The translations under genes were made by a program, and so were the position numbers. Positions 1-12,461 of a stretch of 35,912 nt of DNA are shown piece after piece. The notes under the pieces are model-generated. The model searched no databases. It was not told where the DNA came from and saw nothing but the letters and a program-made list of their open reading frames with translations. Numbering within the stretch: position 1 is the first letter of the stretch; the number at the start of each line of letters is the position of its first letter. Location of the stretch: positions 1 to 35,912 of the forward strand of contig CALFXL010000064.1 in NCBI GenBank assembly GCA_937958045.1. Direction: 5' to 3'. The DNA comes from an uncultured Opitutaceae bacterium. Lineage in GTDB: Bacteria > Verrucomicrobiota > Verrucomicrobiia > Opitutales > Opitutaceae.

Positions 1-3556
<3,556 letters not shown>

Positions 3557-3560
<4 letters not shown>

Positions 3561-5722
3561 TCATCTCCGAGAAAGCCGAGAGCACTTTCGCCGGGATCTC
3601 TCCCGCCGCTCCGCCGCCGCGCCCCGCGCCGTCGCCGGTCAACTTGCTCATCGTCGATGACGAACCGCGCAACCTCGACGTCCTCGAGAGCATCCTCCAA
3701 TCGCCCGACTACAATCTCGTTCGCGCACTCACCGCCGAACGCGCGTTGCGCGAACTGCTCGACAACGATTTCGCCGCCATCGTCCTCGATATTCAGATGC
3801 CCGAGATGAGCGGCATCGCGCTCGCCAACCTCATCAAACAGCGCAAACGCACGCAGCACATCCCGATCATTTTTCTCACCGCGTATTTTCAGGACGATAA
3901 AGACATCCTCGAAGGCTACGAAATCGGCGCGGTCGATTATCTCACGAAGCCGATCAACCCGCAGATCTTGAAATCCAAGATCGCCGTCTTCGTGGAGCTC
4001 TTCCGCAAAACGCGCGCGCTCGCCAGCATCAACGCCACGCTCGAACAAGAGATCATTCAACGCCAGCACGCCGAAGCCGCGCTCCGCGATCTCAACAACG
4101 AACTCGAAGCCCGCGTGCAGTCGCGCACCGCCGAACTCACGCGTCTCAACGACGAACTTCGCGAACGCGGCAAGGCGCTGCGCGAGAGCGAACGCCGTTT
4201 CCGCAACATGGCCGACCACTCGCCCATGATGCTCTGGGTCACCGCGCCCGACGGACGTTTTCTTTATCTCAACCGCGGCTGGATCGAATTCAGCGGACGC
4301 GAACACGACGAAAACGATCACGCCGCCTGGCTCGATGCGGTTCACCCGGACGATCGTCCCACTGTGTTCCAGTTGTTCCACGAAGCCAAGGAGCGCCGCG
4401 AACCTTTCCGCCACGAGCTTCGCCTGCTTCGCAAAGATGGCGTGTATCGTTGGACGCTCAACGCCGCCGTGCCGCGTTTCGACGAATCGTCGGAATATCT
4501 CGGCCACATCGGCTCGATCATCGACATCACGGATCGCAAACAGGCCGAACACGCGCTTGAGCAAGCGCGCGATCTCGCCCTCGCCGGCTCGCGCGCAAAA
4601 GACGATTTTCTCGCCACGCTTTCCCACGAATTGCGCACACCGCTCAATCCCGTGTTGCTGCTCGCCAGCGAAGCCGCGGCGAATCCAGCCCTGCCGCCCG
4701 AAGTGCGCGCCGACTTCGAGCTCATCGCCCGCGGCGTCGCGCTCGAAGCGCGTTTGATCGACGATCTGCTCGACCTCACTCGCATCACCAGCGGCAAACT
4801 CATGCTCGAGATCGCCGCTCACGATGTACACAGCATCCTCCGCGAAGCGATCGCCACCGTACATGCCGATATCGAGAGCAACGGCATCACGCTCGATCTT
4901 TCGCTCGAAGCACCACGCTCAATCGTCGCCGGCGACAACGTGCGTCTCCAACAGGTCTTCTGGAACATCCTGAAGAACGCCGTCAAATTCACGCCCGCGT
5001 CTGGCCGGATCGTCGTCTCCACGCGCATCAACGAGGATCCGTCGCGGATCGATATCCAAATTTCGGATACAGGCATCGGCCTCACCGAGACCGAGCTCGA
5101 ACGCGCTTTCAACGCCTTCACGCAAGGTGAGCATGCGCGTCGCGGCGGCACTCATCGTTTCGGCGGACTTGGCCTCGGCCTCGCCATTTCCCGCACGCTC
5201 GTCGAACAACACGGCGGTCTCATCGCCGCCAGCAGTCCCGGCCGCGGTGGCGGTGCTTCGTTCACCGTCACGCTGCCACTCGCGTCTGACGACGCGCTGA
5301 TCGCCGGGATCGATTATGTGGGTTTGCACGCGCCAGCAACCGAGCCGACCGCGCCCGCAGACAAACCGCGTGTTCGCCTTCTGCTCGTCGAGGATCACGA
5401 ACCCACGCGCAACACGCTGGGTCGCCTGCTCTCGCGTCGCGGGTTCGATATCGTCATCGCCTCCTGCGTGGCCGAAGCGCGCGCGGCCGCGCAAAGCAAC
5501 GCCTTCGACCTCGTGATCTCCGACATCGGCCTGCCCGACGGAAACGGCTACGATTTGATGAGCGAACTGCGCGAGCGCCTGCAGATTCGCGGCATCGCGC
5601 TCAGCGGGTACGGCATGGAGGAAGACATCGCGCGCAGCCAGTCCGCCGGCTTCGCGCATCATCTCACAAAACCGATCCGCGTGCAGGCGTTGGACAAAGC
5701 CCTCGCGTCCATCTTCGCGTGA
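3557..5722 (+). CDS. REC-PAS-HisKA-HATPase-REC hybrid histidine kinase
   Basis: The ATG at 3557 overlaps the TGA of the upstream kinase (ATGA), which is why I chose it over an in-frame start at 3470; the product is 721 aa. Domain order: N-terminal receiver with D34/D35 and phosphoacceptor D78 (followed by a YLTKP lysine motif), a coiled coil (about 155-205), a PAS/PAC domain (about 215-335), HisKA with SHELRTP (His357), HATPase with DTGIG and GLGLGLAIS, and a C-terminal receiver with phosphoacceptor D656 and a LTKP motif. No membrane segment is seen, so it is probably cytoplasmic and takes its input by phosphotransfer from the upstream kinase or through the PAS domain. The receiver-first layout is typical of a relay intermediate. 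No output domain is encoded, so the final target must be elsewhere. Coupling to the poly-HAMP kinase suggests one signalling complex (inference). Confidence 0.93.
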
Positions 5723-5741
5723 ACGCGGCGCGTTTCACGCG

Positions 5742-5836
5742 GACTTCCAACGCCCAACGTCGAACGCCCAACATCCAAGAAAAGCCGCTGCCTCCTTGAG
5801 CGTTCAGCATTGGACGCCGCGCGTTGAGCGTTCGCA
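5742..5836. repeat. Intergenic imperfect inverted repeat ('AACGCCCAAC' type)
   Basis: Between two convergent genes, the left part (CCAACGCCCAACGTCGAACG onward) and the right part (TTGAGCGTTCAGCATTGGAC onward) are imperfect reverse complements made of reiterated AACGCCCAAC-like words. This is the kind of dispersed intergenic element I know from Verrucomicrobia and Planctomycetes genomes, where it often yields spurious peptides of the MLNVRR kind. It probably folds into a long hairpin and may act as a terminator for one or both genes. Confidence 0.6.
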
Positions 5837-5856
5837 GCGGCGCGGCGCGGCGCTGC
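5834..5856 (-). terminator. GC-rich hairpin just after the permease stop
   Basis: GCAGCG (5834-5839) pairs with CGCTGC (5851-5856) and the GC-rich loop can pair further. It directly follows the permease stop on the minus strand. No T-run follows, so intrinsic termination is doubtful. Confidence 0.25.
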
Positions 5857-5857
5857 C

Positions 5858-7039
5858 CTAGCTTTTCGATCCCGTCGTCGCGATGCCTTGCACGAAGGTT
5901 TTTTGCGCGAAGAAAAACAATACGACCACCGGGATGATCGTCACCGTGCTTGCAGCCATCAGGTGATGCCATTGCACGCCGCCGTTCTGCGCCTGAAAAC
6001 TCTGCAGCGCGAGCGAGAGCGGAAAGGTTTCCTTGCGCGTCAGGTAGAGCAGCGGACCGAGAAAATCGTTCCATGCGTGGAGAAAATGGAGCACGCCCGC
6101 CGTCGCGAGAACCGGCTTGCTCAACGGCAAAATGATCCGCCAAAAAATCGTCCACTCGCTGCAGCCATCGATGCGAGCGGCTTCGCTGAGTTCTTCGGGA
6201 ATCGCGCGGAAAAATTGCCGCATGAGGAAGATGTTGAACGCACTTCCGAAAAACGCCGGCACCCACAGCGGCATCAGCGTGCCGATCATGTTCAACTCGC
6301 GAAACACGCCGTAGAGCGGCACCATCAACACCGGAAACGGCACCATCATCGTCGCGAGCGTCACCGCGAAAAACGCGTCGCGTCCGCGCCAGCGAATCCG
6401 CGCGAAGCCATACGCCACGATCGCGTTCGAGAACACCGTGCCGATCACGCCGAGCACACACACGATCAGCGAATTCGCGGTGAAGCGCCAAAAACTCACC
6501 CGGTGTTTCGACGTCAGGCTCGCGGGATCGCTTGAGCCGCCGTCGAGCGAACCGAGCGCGTCGGGATAGTTTTCCCAGCGAAACTTCACGCGCGATTCCA
6601 CGTCGCTGTCCGGCACAAATCGCCAGCGCGGAGGCGTTCCCGCGGGCGCATCGCGCGGCAGTTTCTCCGTCGCACGCCACCAGCCCGGCTCCACACGTTG
6701 CAACACACGCAACGGCTCGTCCGCGTCGGTGAGTTGTGCGAGTTGATCGTCGGCGAGAAAAAGCATCGCGCCCGCGTTTTCGCCCGCGACGCGCTCGACC
6801 ACGGCGCCGGATTGGCGCGTGCGATAATCGAGCGTCACTTCCGTTTTGCCCGCGCCGAGATCCGCATAGTACGCGCGCGGAATCCACGACGGCGGCAGGG
6901 TCATCGATTGTTCGATCGGCTTCAGCGACGTGATCACGAGCCACGCAAACGGCACGAGAAACACACACGCCGCTCCGCCCAGCAGCCCGTAAATCACGAA
7001 GCTGCGGGTCGCCTTTCTTAATTGGGAAGCCGCACTCAC
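5858..7039 (-). CDS. Carbohydrate ABC transporter permease, MalG type
   Basis: Inner-membrane subunit of a sugar importer (binding-protein-dependent transport family, MalG/UgpE-like). The start is a GTG at 7039 preceded by a GGAGG about 11 bases upstream. It has a first membrane segment at about residues 15-38, then a periplasmic stretch of roughly 110-120 residues, then the usual five-helix core. The cytoplasmic coupling loop is present as EAARIDG followed by W-x-I-F-W-R-I-I-L-P. At 393 aa it is about 100 residues longer than a normal MalG-type permease, all of the excess being the insert between the first two helices. It is the last gene of the GH2 / binding protein / permease / permease operon. 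No ATP-binding subunit is encoded nearby, so a shared ATPase of the MsmK/UgpC kind is probably used. The exact sugar is unknown. Confidence 0.92.
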   Translation of the reverse strand: MSAASQLRKATRSFVIYGLLGGAACVFLVPFAWLVITSLKPIEQSMTLPPSWIPRAYYADLGAGKTEVTLDYRTRQSGAVVERVAGENAGAMLFLADDQLAQLTDADEPLRVLQRVEPGWWRATEKLPRDAPAGTPPRWRFVPDSDVESRVKFRWENYPDALGSLDGGSSDPASLTSKHRVSFWRFTANSLIVCVLGVIGTVFSNAIVAYGFARIRWRGRDAFFAVTLATMMVPFPVLMVPLYGVFRELNMIGTLMPLWVPAFFGSAFNIFLMRQFFRAIPEELSEAARIDGCSEWTIFWRIILPLSKPVLATAGVLHFLHAWNDFLGPLLYLTRKETFPLSLALQSFQAQNGGVQWHHLMAASTVTIIPVVVLFFFAQKTFVQGIATTGSKS

Positions 7040-7060
7040 ACTACGGCGCTCCCTCCGTCA

Positions 7061-7097
7061 CTCCGCCTTTGCGCCTTCGCGCCTTTGCGTGAACCGC
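7061..7097. repeat. Intergenic repeat fragment ('CTTTGCGCCTTTGCGTGAA' type)
   Basis: The 99-bp gap between the two permease genes carries CTCCGCCTTTGCGCCTTCGC and then GCCTTTGCGTGAACCGC, which match one arm of a dispersed element common in several phyla (encoding peptides like LRLCAFAPLR when read through). It is related in style to the complete inverted repeat at 23241-23380. Here only one arm is evident. Confidence 0.5.
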
Positions 7098-7138
7098 ATA
7101 TCAAACCATCATCCGCTTTGTGCCTCATATCACGCTCC

Positions 7139-8050
7139 TCATTCGACGTGCCTCCGCGAGAGTCGCGTCGCGAGCCACGTGAGCGCCGCGATCACGATGA
7201 ACAACACATACGCCATCGCGCTCGCGTAACCCATCCGCAGATCGTGAAACGCGGTCGTGAACAGATGCATCGTATAAAACAACAACGAACGCGCCGGCGC
7301 GCCGTCATGCGTGCCCGTGCCGCCATTGGCCGCATCCGAGATGATGTAGGCCTGCGCAAAAATCTGCAGCGATCCGATCAGGCCCATCACGACGTTGAAA
7401 TACACCACCGGCGCGATGCCCGGCAGCGTCACGTGCCAGAATCGTCGCCACGCCGAAGCGCCATCGATCGCCGCCGCTTCGTACAATTCCTTCGGCACGT
7501 TTTGCAGACCCGCGAGATAGATCACCATCGCGTTGCCCACGCCCCACAAACTCATCAACACGAGCGCCGGTTTCGCCCACGTCGGATCCGTGAACCACGC
7601 GGGCGGCGTCAGCCCGAACCAACCGAGCACGGGCGAGATCAGGCCGTTGAGGAGTCCGTACTCACCGTTGAAAATCCACAGCCACAACATCGACGATGCC
7701 ACCACCGGCACGATCGACGGCAAATAAAACACCACGCGGAAAAACGAGCGGCCGCGCACGTCGCAGTTGAGCAGCATCGCGAGCGCGAGCGCCACCGCCG
7801 TGCCGAGCGGCACCGACAGCGCGGCGTAGAGCAGCGTGTTTCCGAGCGATTTCCAAAACAGGTCGTCGGTCACGAGCTCGCGGTAATTTTCCCCGCCGAT
7901 CCACACCGCCGATTTCAAAATCGAATAATCGCAAAATGAATAATACAGCGACGCGATCACCGGATACGCGGTGAACACGCACAGTCCCACGATCCACAGG
8001 CTCGTGAACGCGAGCCCGGTGAAAACGTTCTTCTTCTCTGCCGGAGTCAT
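7139..8050 (-). CDS. Carbohydrate ABC transporter permease, MalF/UgpA type
   Basis: Inner-membrane permease subunit, 303 aa, the normal length for the family. I chose the ATG at 8050 because GGAGG sits 6 bases upstream and the frame further upstream (to 8158) is low-complexity Arg-rich sequence overlapping the previous gene. Membrane segments are visible at about residues 12-36, 71-95, 105-127, 160-182, 215-240 and 275-296. The EAA coupling loop (EAAAIDGAS, about 191-199, ending in TLPGIAP) should contact the ATPase. It pairs with the MalG-type permease 99 bp downstream to form the translocation channel for the sugar delivered by the binding protein encoded upstream. Substrate is unknown; the GH2 enzyme in the same operon suggests a galactoside or an oligosaccharide. 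Confidence 0.93.
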   Translation of the reverse strand: MTPAEKKNVFTGLAFTSLWIVGLCVFTAYPVIASLYYSFCDYSILKSAVWIGGENYRELVTDDLFWKSLGNTLLYAALSVPLGTAVALALAMLLNCDVRGRSFFRVVFYLPSIVPVVASSMLWLWIFNGEYGLLNGLISPVLGWFGLTPPAWFTDPTWAKPALVLMSLWGVGNAMVIYLAGLQNVPKELYEAAAIDGASAWRRFWHVTLPGIAPVVYFNVVMGLIGSLQIFAQAYIISDAANGGTGTHDGAPARSLLFYTMHLFTTAFHDLRMGYASAMAYVLFIVIAALTWLATRLSRRHVE

Positions 8051-8068
8051 AAAAATCCTCCGAGGTGG

Positions 8069-8105
8069 AACGCGCCGTCCCGGCGCGTTTGCCGGGAGCG
8101 CCGGC
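8069..8105 (-). other. Intercistronic stem-loops between binding protein and permease genes
   Basis: The 82-bp gap holds a perfect 8-bp stem AACGCGCC/GGCGCGTT (8069-8076 and 8082-8089, 5-base loop) and a second stem GCCGG/CCGGC (8091-8095 and 8101-8105, 5-base loop). In maltose-type operons such hairpins after the binding-protein gene protect its mRNA and lower downstream expression; the same role is inferred here. Confidence 0.55.
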
Positions 8106-8132
8106 GGCCCGGCGGCTCTTTGTCTGCTGCGT

Positions 8133-9554
8133 TCATCGCGCATCCTCCGTTTTCTCACGCGCGTCCGTCGACGCCGCGACCTGGCCGTGCCGAATCAGGC
8201 TTTTCTGATAACGCGCCCAGCTCGCGCTCATGCGCTTCTGGCAATACGCGATCGCCTCCTCCGGCTTCGCGAGCGCGAGACGCGTCTGTTCAAACACCAA
8301 CATGAACTCGCGATTGTATTCCTGCCAGATGCCCATCTGCGGCACCGAGACCGCGTGAGGACTCGCCGAGAGTTCGCGAAAAATTCCGATGTAGGGATGC
8401 GGATGATTCTTCCCGAAGAACGGGCTCCACGCGCGCAGCGGCGAACTTTTCGCCTGCAAAAAACACGTGAGCTCGATGCCGCTGAGTTCTTCGCGCGTGC
8501 GCGCCTGCGGATTGTGCGAGTTGGCAAATTTGATGAACTCCCACGCCGCGCGCGGATTCTTCGCGCCGCGCGGAATCACCAACACATCGGCCTCCGTCAT
8601 CGCGAAGTCGCTCACGCCCGGCACCGCTTCGGGCCACGGCCCCACGCCGTAGTCGAGACCGGGTTTGTACTGGCGGATGTAGTTGTCGAACCACACGCCT
8701 TGAAAAACCATCGCGACTTTGCCGTTCATGAAACCCGACTGCGCGTTGAGCGCATGTCCGCTGAAACCGCTCGCAAACGTGCGCACATCGTCGCGGCCGT
8801 ACTCGTGCGTGTAGCTCGCGACCCAACGCAGCGCTTCGAGATTTCGCGGATCGGTGCCGATGGTCACGCGCTCGCCATCGAATAATTCTCCGCCAAACCA
8901 ACGCGCAAAAATCCACGGCCACCAGCCCGGTTCCTGCGGCAAAAATCCCATCTGCACCAAGCGTCCGGTCTTCGGATCGCGCTTCGTAAGTTTGCGCGCG
9001 AATTCATTCAGCTCCGCCACCGTGCGCGGCGGTTTTTCCGGATCGAGCCCCGCTTCGCGAAACAGGGTTTTATTCCAATGCAGTGCGATCACCGCCGGCG
9101 TGGAGATGCCTGCAAACACTTGCCCGCGATACGTGCAGATATGCGCGAACGCCGGATAATAACGCGCCAGCCATTCTTCCGATGTCATGCCGTCTTCGCG
9201 GATGAAATCGTCGAGCGGCATCAGCGCGTTCGCATCGGCAAACGTCGCGATGTTCTGCACCCAAAGTCCCGCGACATCCGGCGGATCGCCGCCCGCCGTC
9301 GCCACGAGCACTTTGCGATCGACCTGCGAGGTCGGATAATAATCGACGACGATTTTATCCTGCGAGGCGTTGAAGGCATCGATCGTCGCCTGCATCGCGA
9401 TGCCTTCGAAGCTCACCCATTTCTCCCAATAGGTGACGTGGATTTTTCCGTCTTTCCCGACCACGTCCGCGAGCGCCGGCGCCACGCCGATCACACCGAG
9501 CGCCAACACGCGACACGCGTGCGCGAGCCAACGCGCGGGGATCGCGCGTTTCAT
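8133..9554 (-). CDS. Extracellular sugar-binding protein of an ABC importer (family 1)
   Basis: Periplasmic solute-binding protein (SBP family 1, MalE/UgpB-like), 473 aa. I chose the ATG at 9554 because it gives a clean signal peptide (MKRAIPAR, a hydrophobic core, then cleavage at APALA-DV, about residue 30); an ATG 30 bases upstream would also be in frame but adds a charged leader. The mature start (H-V-T-Y-W-E-K-W) and the later GDPPDVAGLW and N-G-K-V-A-M-V-F-Q-G segments are typical of the family. There is no lipobox cysteine, so the protein should be free in the periplasm. It lies 40 bp after the GH2 gene and 82 bp before the first permease, in one operon, and would capture the product of the glycosidase. 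The ligand cannot be read from the sequence. Confidence 0.93.
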   Translation of the reverse strand: MKRAIPARWLAHACRVLALGVIGVAPALADVVGKDGKIHVTYWEKWVSFEGIAMQATIDAFNASQDKIVVDYYPTSQVDRKVLVATAGGDPPDVAGLWVQNIATFADANALMPLDDFIREDGMTSEEWLARYYPAFAHICTYRGQVFAGISTPAVIALHWNKTLFREAGLDPEKPPRTVAELNEFARKLTKRDPKTGRLVQMGFLPQEPGWWPWIFARWFGGELFDGERVTIGTDPRNLEALRWVASYTHEYGRDDVRTFASGFSGHALNAQSGFMNGKVAMVFQGVWFDNYIRQYKPGLDYGVGPWPEAVPGVSDFAMTEADVLVIPRGAKNPRAAWEFIKFANSHNPQARTREELSGIELTCFLQAKSSPLRAWSPFFGKNHPHPYIGIFRELSASPHAVSVPQMGIWQEYNREFMLVFEQTRLALAKPEEAIAYCQKRMSASWARYQKSLIRHGQVAASTDAREKTEDAR

Positions 9555-9594
9555 GTTCGACGGTTCGCGACGCCCGAGGTGCATGCGCTAACAC

Positions 9595-12036
9595 TCACTT
9601 CGCCGGCGCACTTGTCAGCTCCACACTCGCGCCAACGAGTCCGTCCGACTTCGCGTGCAACACGATCGGGCCAGGCGTATGCGTCGTCTGCACGATCACT
9701 TGGGCGAGTCCGTTGAACAACTTGCGCTCGCTGGCCTTGTCGGGTTCGTGCGAACCGGGATCGCCATTGCCGACGCCGATGATTTTTCCGCCCGTGATTT
9801 CAAACGTCACGAGATTGTCCGCGACAGGCACCGCGCGTCCCTGGGCATCGACCACCGACACATCGATCACCGCGACGTCGTGATTGTCGGCGACGAGTTC
9901 CGTGCGATGCGCGGTGAGCACGAGCTTCGCCGGCGCGCCGGTCGTTTCGACGCGTTTCGTTTCCACGACTTTGCCACCGCGATAACCACGCGCTTCGAGC
10001 ACGCCGGGCGCGTAGGCGACTTTCCACGCGAGATGTCCGTTGCGCGGCATGTCCTGTTTGCCGAGCGATTTTCCATTCAGGAACAACTCGACCGCGTCGT
10101 GATTGCTGTGCGCGCGCACGTCGATCTCCTGCCCTTCGCGTCCGGGCCAGTTCCAGTGCGGGAAAATGTGCAGCACGGGCTCGTCGCTCCACCACGCTTT
10201 CAGATAATAAAAACTGTCCTTCGGAAATCCGCAGGTATCGAGAATGCCGAACTGCGAACTCACCGCGGGCCAAGCGAGCGGATTGGGTTCTCCGCGATAG
10301 TCGAAACCCGTCCAATAAATCACGCCCGCGAGATACGGACGCGCCGCGTAGTGCTTCCAACCGGTTTCCACATTGCCGCCCGAGGTGCCGTCTTCGAGCG
10401 GCGCGAGATGTCCGCGCGCGTGATCGTCGACATAAATGCCGCGCGTCGCCTGCGTGGTCGTTTCCTCCGTGCCGAGAATGATCTGCCACGGATACTCCGC
10501 GTGCTGTTTGTCGGTGTCGCCGTGTTTGATGTAGTTCACGCCCATCACTTCGACGACTTTCGAAATGCCGCCCCAACCGCCGCTGATAGCGACGGTCGTC
10601 GGACGCGTCGGATCGAGCTTCTTCGCGAAGGCCTGCATCGTCGTCGTGATGCGTTCGCCAAACACATTGCCTTCGATCGCCCACTCTTCGTTGCCGAGCG
10701 ACCACAGGATCACGCTCGGGTGATTGCGATCGCGCCGGATCATGCGCTTCACCGCATCGAGATGCAGCGGATTCGAGCCCATCAGGCGCGTCTCATCGAT
10801 CACCAACATGCCGAGCCGATCGCACGCATCGAGCAGCTCCGGCGTCGGCGGATTGTGCGACGCGCGATAGATATTCGAGCCCATCGCCTGGAGCCGCTGG
10901 ATGCGGAAATCTTGCAACGCGTCCGGAATCGCCGCGCCCACGCCCGCGTGATCCTGGTGGTTGTTCGTGCCCTTCAACTTCACGTGTCTGCCGTTGAGGA
11001 AAAATCCTTCGTTGGGGTCGAAACGAATCGTGCGAATGCCAAAACACGTCTCCACGCGATCCACCGCGCGACCGCCCGCCGCCACTTCCGCCACCAACGT
11101 GTAGAGCGTCGGCGACTCGAGATCCCACAAGCGCGGTTGCGCCACCGACAATGTCGCCTCGACCTCCACCGTGTCGCCCACCGCGAGTTTCCGGGAGGCA
11201 CTTGTCGCCCGCGCGACTTCCGCGCCGTCGGCATCGACGATCGTATAGTTCACCAAAACCTCCACCGGCTCCGCGCGACCGAGCGCATGCGTCACTTCGG
11301 AGCGTACGCGCACCGTCGCCGCGCCGCGGGCATCGACTTCGGTTTCGATCGCCGTGCCATCGGCCACCAGGTGCACCGGCGCCGTTTTCTCCAGCCATAC
11401 ATGACGATAAATCCCCGCGCCTTCGTAGAACCAACCTTCCTCCATCGTCGCATCGACGCGCACCGCGATAACGTTTTCACCGCCGTAGTTGAGGTAGTCG
11501 GTGATGTCGTATCGAAAATTCAAATACCCGCTCGGCTCTTCGCCAAGATAGAAGCCGTTGACCCATACGCGCGACGCGCGAAACACGCCATCAAACGCCA
11601 CGCTGATCCGCCGCCCGAAATCCTCCGCGGGGATGCGAAAGGTCTTCCGATACCAACCGACGCTCGTGTCCGGAAAACGCGGCCCTACCGTGCGGTAGCC
11701 GTGACTGTGAGAAGCGTTTCCCGAAAATGGCATTTCCACCGCCCAATCGTGCGGCAGATCCAGCACGCGCCACGACGAGTCATCGAATTTGCCCACCGCC
11801 GCCGCCGGTCCATCGCCGAAGCCGGTTTTGGTGATGTAAGAAAAATAACCCGTCGCGTGCCCGTGGTCTTTCTGCGTGTCGCTCGGATGCCCGAACGCGA
11901 AACGCCAGCCCTCGTTCCAACGAATGCGCTCGCGCCCCGCCGGAGCCTCCGCGGACTGCGCGAACGCGGATGCGCTGAAACTAAGCGCGCAAACAAAGAT
12001 GCCTAAACGAACCAAAGCAGACGGAACCAGATTCAT
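9595..12036 (-). CDS. Secreted glycoside hydrolase family 2, beta-galactosidase-like
   Basis: Exported GH2 enzyme, 813 aa. The ATG at 12036 is chosen because it starts a good signal peptide (MNLVPSALVRL, then cleavage near ASAFA-QS); the frame upstream has no leader logic. Order: sugar-binding jelly roll (about 40-210, with WYRKTF and W-V-N-G), immunoglobulin-like domain (about 215-315), TIM barrel (about 320-585), then a DUF4982-like segment and a C-terminal beta domain. The acid/base is Glu450 in SLGNEEW and the nucleophile is most likely Glu524 in ILGTEETT, which matches the G-T/S-E motif followed by RG-I/V-Y in Bacteroides-type GH2 enzymes. It is the first gene of the sugar transport operon, so it would release mono- or disaccharides in the periplasm or outside the cell. 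Beta-galactosidase is the best guess; beta-glucuronidase or another GH2 activity is possible. Confidence 0.93.
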   Translation of the reverse strand: MNLVPSALVRLGIFVCALSFSASAFAQSAEAPAGRERIRWNEGWRFAFGHPSDTQKDHGHATGYFSYITKTGFGDGPAAAVGKFDDSSWRVLDLPHDWAVEMPFSGNASHSHGYRTVGPRFPDTSVGWYRKTFRIPAEDFGRRISVAFDGVFRASRVWVNGFYLGEEPSGYLNFRYDITDYLNYGGENVIAVRVDATMEEGWFYEGAGIYRHVWLEKTAPVHLVADGTAIETEVDARGAATVRVRSEVTHALGRAEPVEVLVNYTIVDADGAEVARATSASRKLAVGDTVEVEATLSVAQPRLWDLESPTLYTLVAEVAAGGRAVDRVETCFGIRTIRFDPNEGFFLNGRHVKLKGTNNHQDHAGVGAAIPDALQDFRIQRLQAMGSNIYRASHNPPTPELLDACDRLGMLVIDETRLMGSNPLHLDAVKRMIRRDRNHPSVILWSLGNEEWAIEGNVFGERITTTMQAFAKKLDPTRPTTVAISGGWGGISKVVEVMGVNYIKHGDTDKQHAEYPWQIILGTEETTTQATRGIYVDDHARGHLAPLEDGTSGGNVETGWKHYAARPYLAGVIYWTGFDYRGEPNPLAWPAVSSQFGILDTCGFPKDSFYYLKAWWSDEPVLHIFPHWNWPGREGQEIDVRAHSNHDAVELFLNGKSLGKQDMPRNGHLAWKVAYAPGVLEARGYRGGKVVETKRVETTGAPAKLVLTAHRTELVADNHDVAVIDVSVVDAQGRAVPVADNLVTFEITGGKIIGVGNGDPGSHEPDKASERKLFNGLAQVIVQTTHTPGPIVLHAKSDGLVGASVELTSAPAK

Positions 12037-12120
12037 GGAAACGTGGGGATTGAAGGGAAACGCAGGGGGAACGGGCGGGTAACGCCGGTAGAAAAGAATC
12101 ACGCCGCGCCAAAGGAAAGC

Positions 12121-12136
12121 GATTTAACACTAAATC
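12121..12136. promoter_or_regulatory. Palindromic operator candidate upstream of the GH2 operon
   Basis: GATTTAACACTAAATC has 6-bp arms (GATTTA/TAAATC) around a 4-base centre, in an AT-rich patch about 85 bp upstream of the GH2 start, in otherwise GC-rich DNA. It is a plausible site for a sugar-responsive repressor or activator. No regulator gene lies next to this operon. Confidence 0.45.
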
Positions 12137-12271
12137 TCCCAAAATCGCGTCCTTTTTCGGCGGTATCAGCGGACTTGTTGCCGCTTTCGGAGAACTTCGC
12201 CTCAGCGCCACGCATCGCAGCATCCGGGCTTGCGAGTGCGCCGCGGGCTTCGCGTAATCGCGCGCTCAGGC

Positions 12272-12347
12272 GTCCCCGTAGCTCAACTGGATAGAGCAGC
12301 GGTTTCCTAAACCGCGTATCCCGGTTCAAGTCCGGGCGGGGGCACCA
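12272..12347 (+). tRNA. tRNA-Arg (anticodon CCT)
   Basis: A complete 76-base cloverleaf can be drawn. The acceptor stem GTCCCCG pairs with CGGGGGC (one G-T pair), the D stem is GCTC/GAGC, the anticodon stem GCGGT/ACCGC encloses the loop TTCCTAA with anticodon CCT, and the T stem CCCGG/CCGGG encloses TTCAAGT. Discriminator A and an encoded CCA end the gene. It reads AGG codons, a rare arginine codon in GC-rich genomes. No integrase or duplicated 3' end is seen nearby, so it does not mark an island here. Confidence 0.96.
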
Positions 12348-12461
12348 GTTGAAGGCGAAACGCAATCGGATGCGTAGCCATCGCACATGCAAAGGCAGCG
12401 ACTATGCTCCGCATTGTCCGTCTTTTCTTCTCCGTCCGCTCTTTCTTCTTTCTCGAGGCGT

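Noticed and set aside
5664..6968. 434-codon minus-strand frame overlapping the MalG-type permease
   Set aside because: Basic low-complexity sequence; the permease frame carries membrane helices and the EAA loop.
8051..8158. 36-residue N-terminal extension of the MalF-type permease
   Set aside because: Arg/Pro-rich, overlaps the binding-protein gene and hairpins, while a good Shine-Dalgarno sequence precedes the ATG at 8050.
9655..12006. Very long open frame (783 codons) on the plus strand opposite the GH2 gene
   Set aside because: Arg/His-rich with no domain pattern; it is the GC-skew shadow of the GH2 gene, which has catalytic motifs and a signal peptide.
12272..12347. tRNA-Arg as an integration site for a genomic island
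   Set aside because: No integrase gene, no duplicated tRNA 3' end and no change in composition on either side.
12099..12392. Open frame of 97 codons on the minus strand across the tRNA-Arg gene (contains P-R-P-D-L-N-R-D-T-R)
   Set aside because: It is the well-known spurious peptide read from tRNA genes; the tRNA cloverleaf fully explains the sequence.
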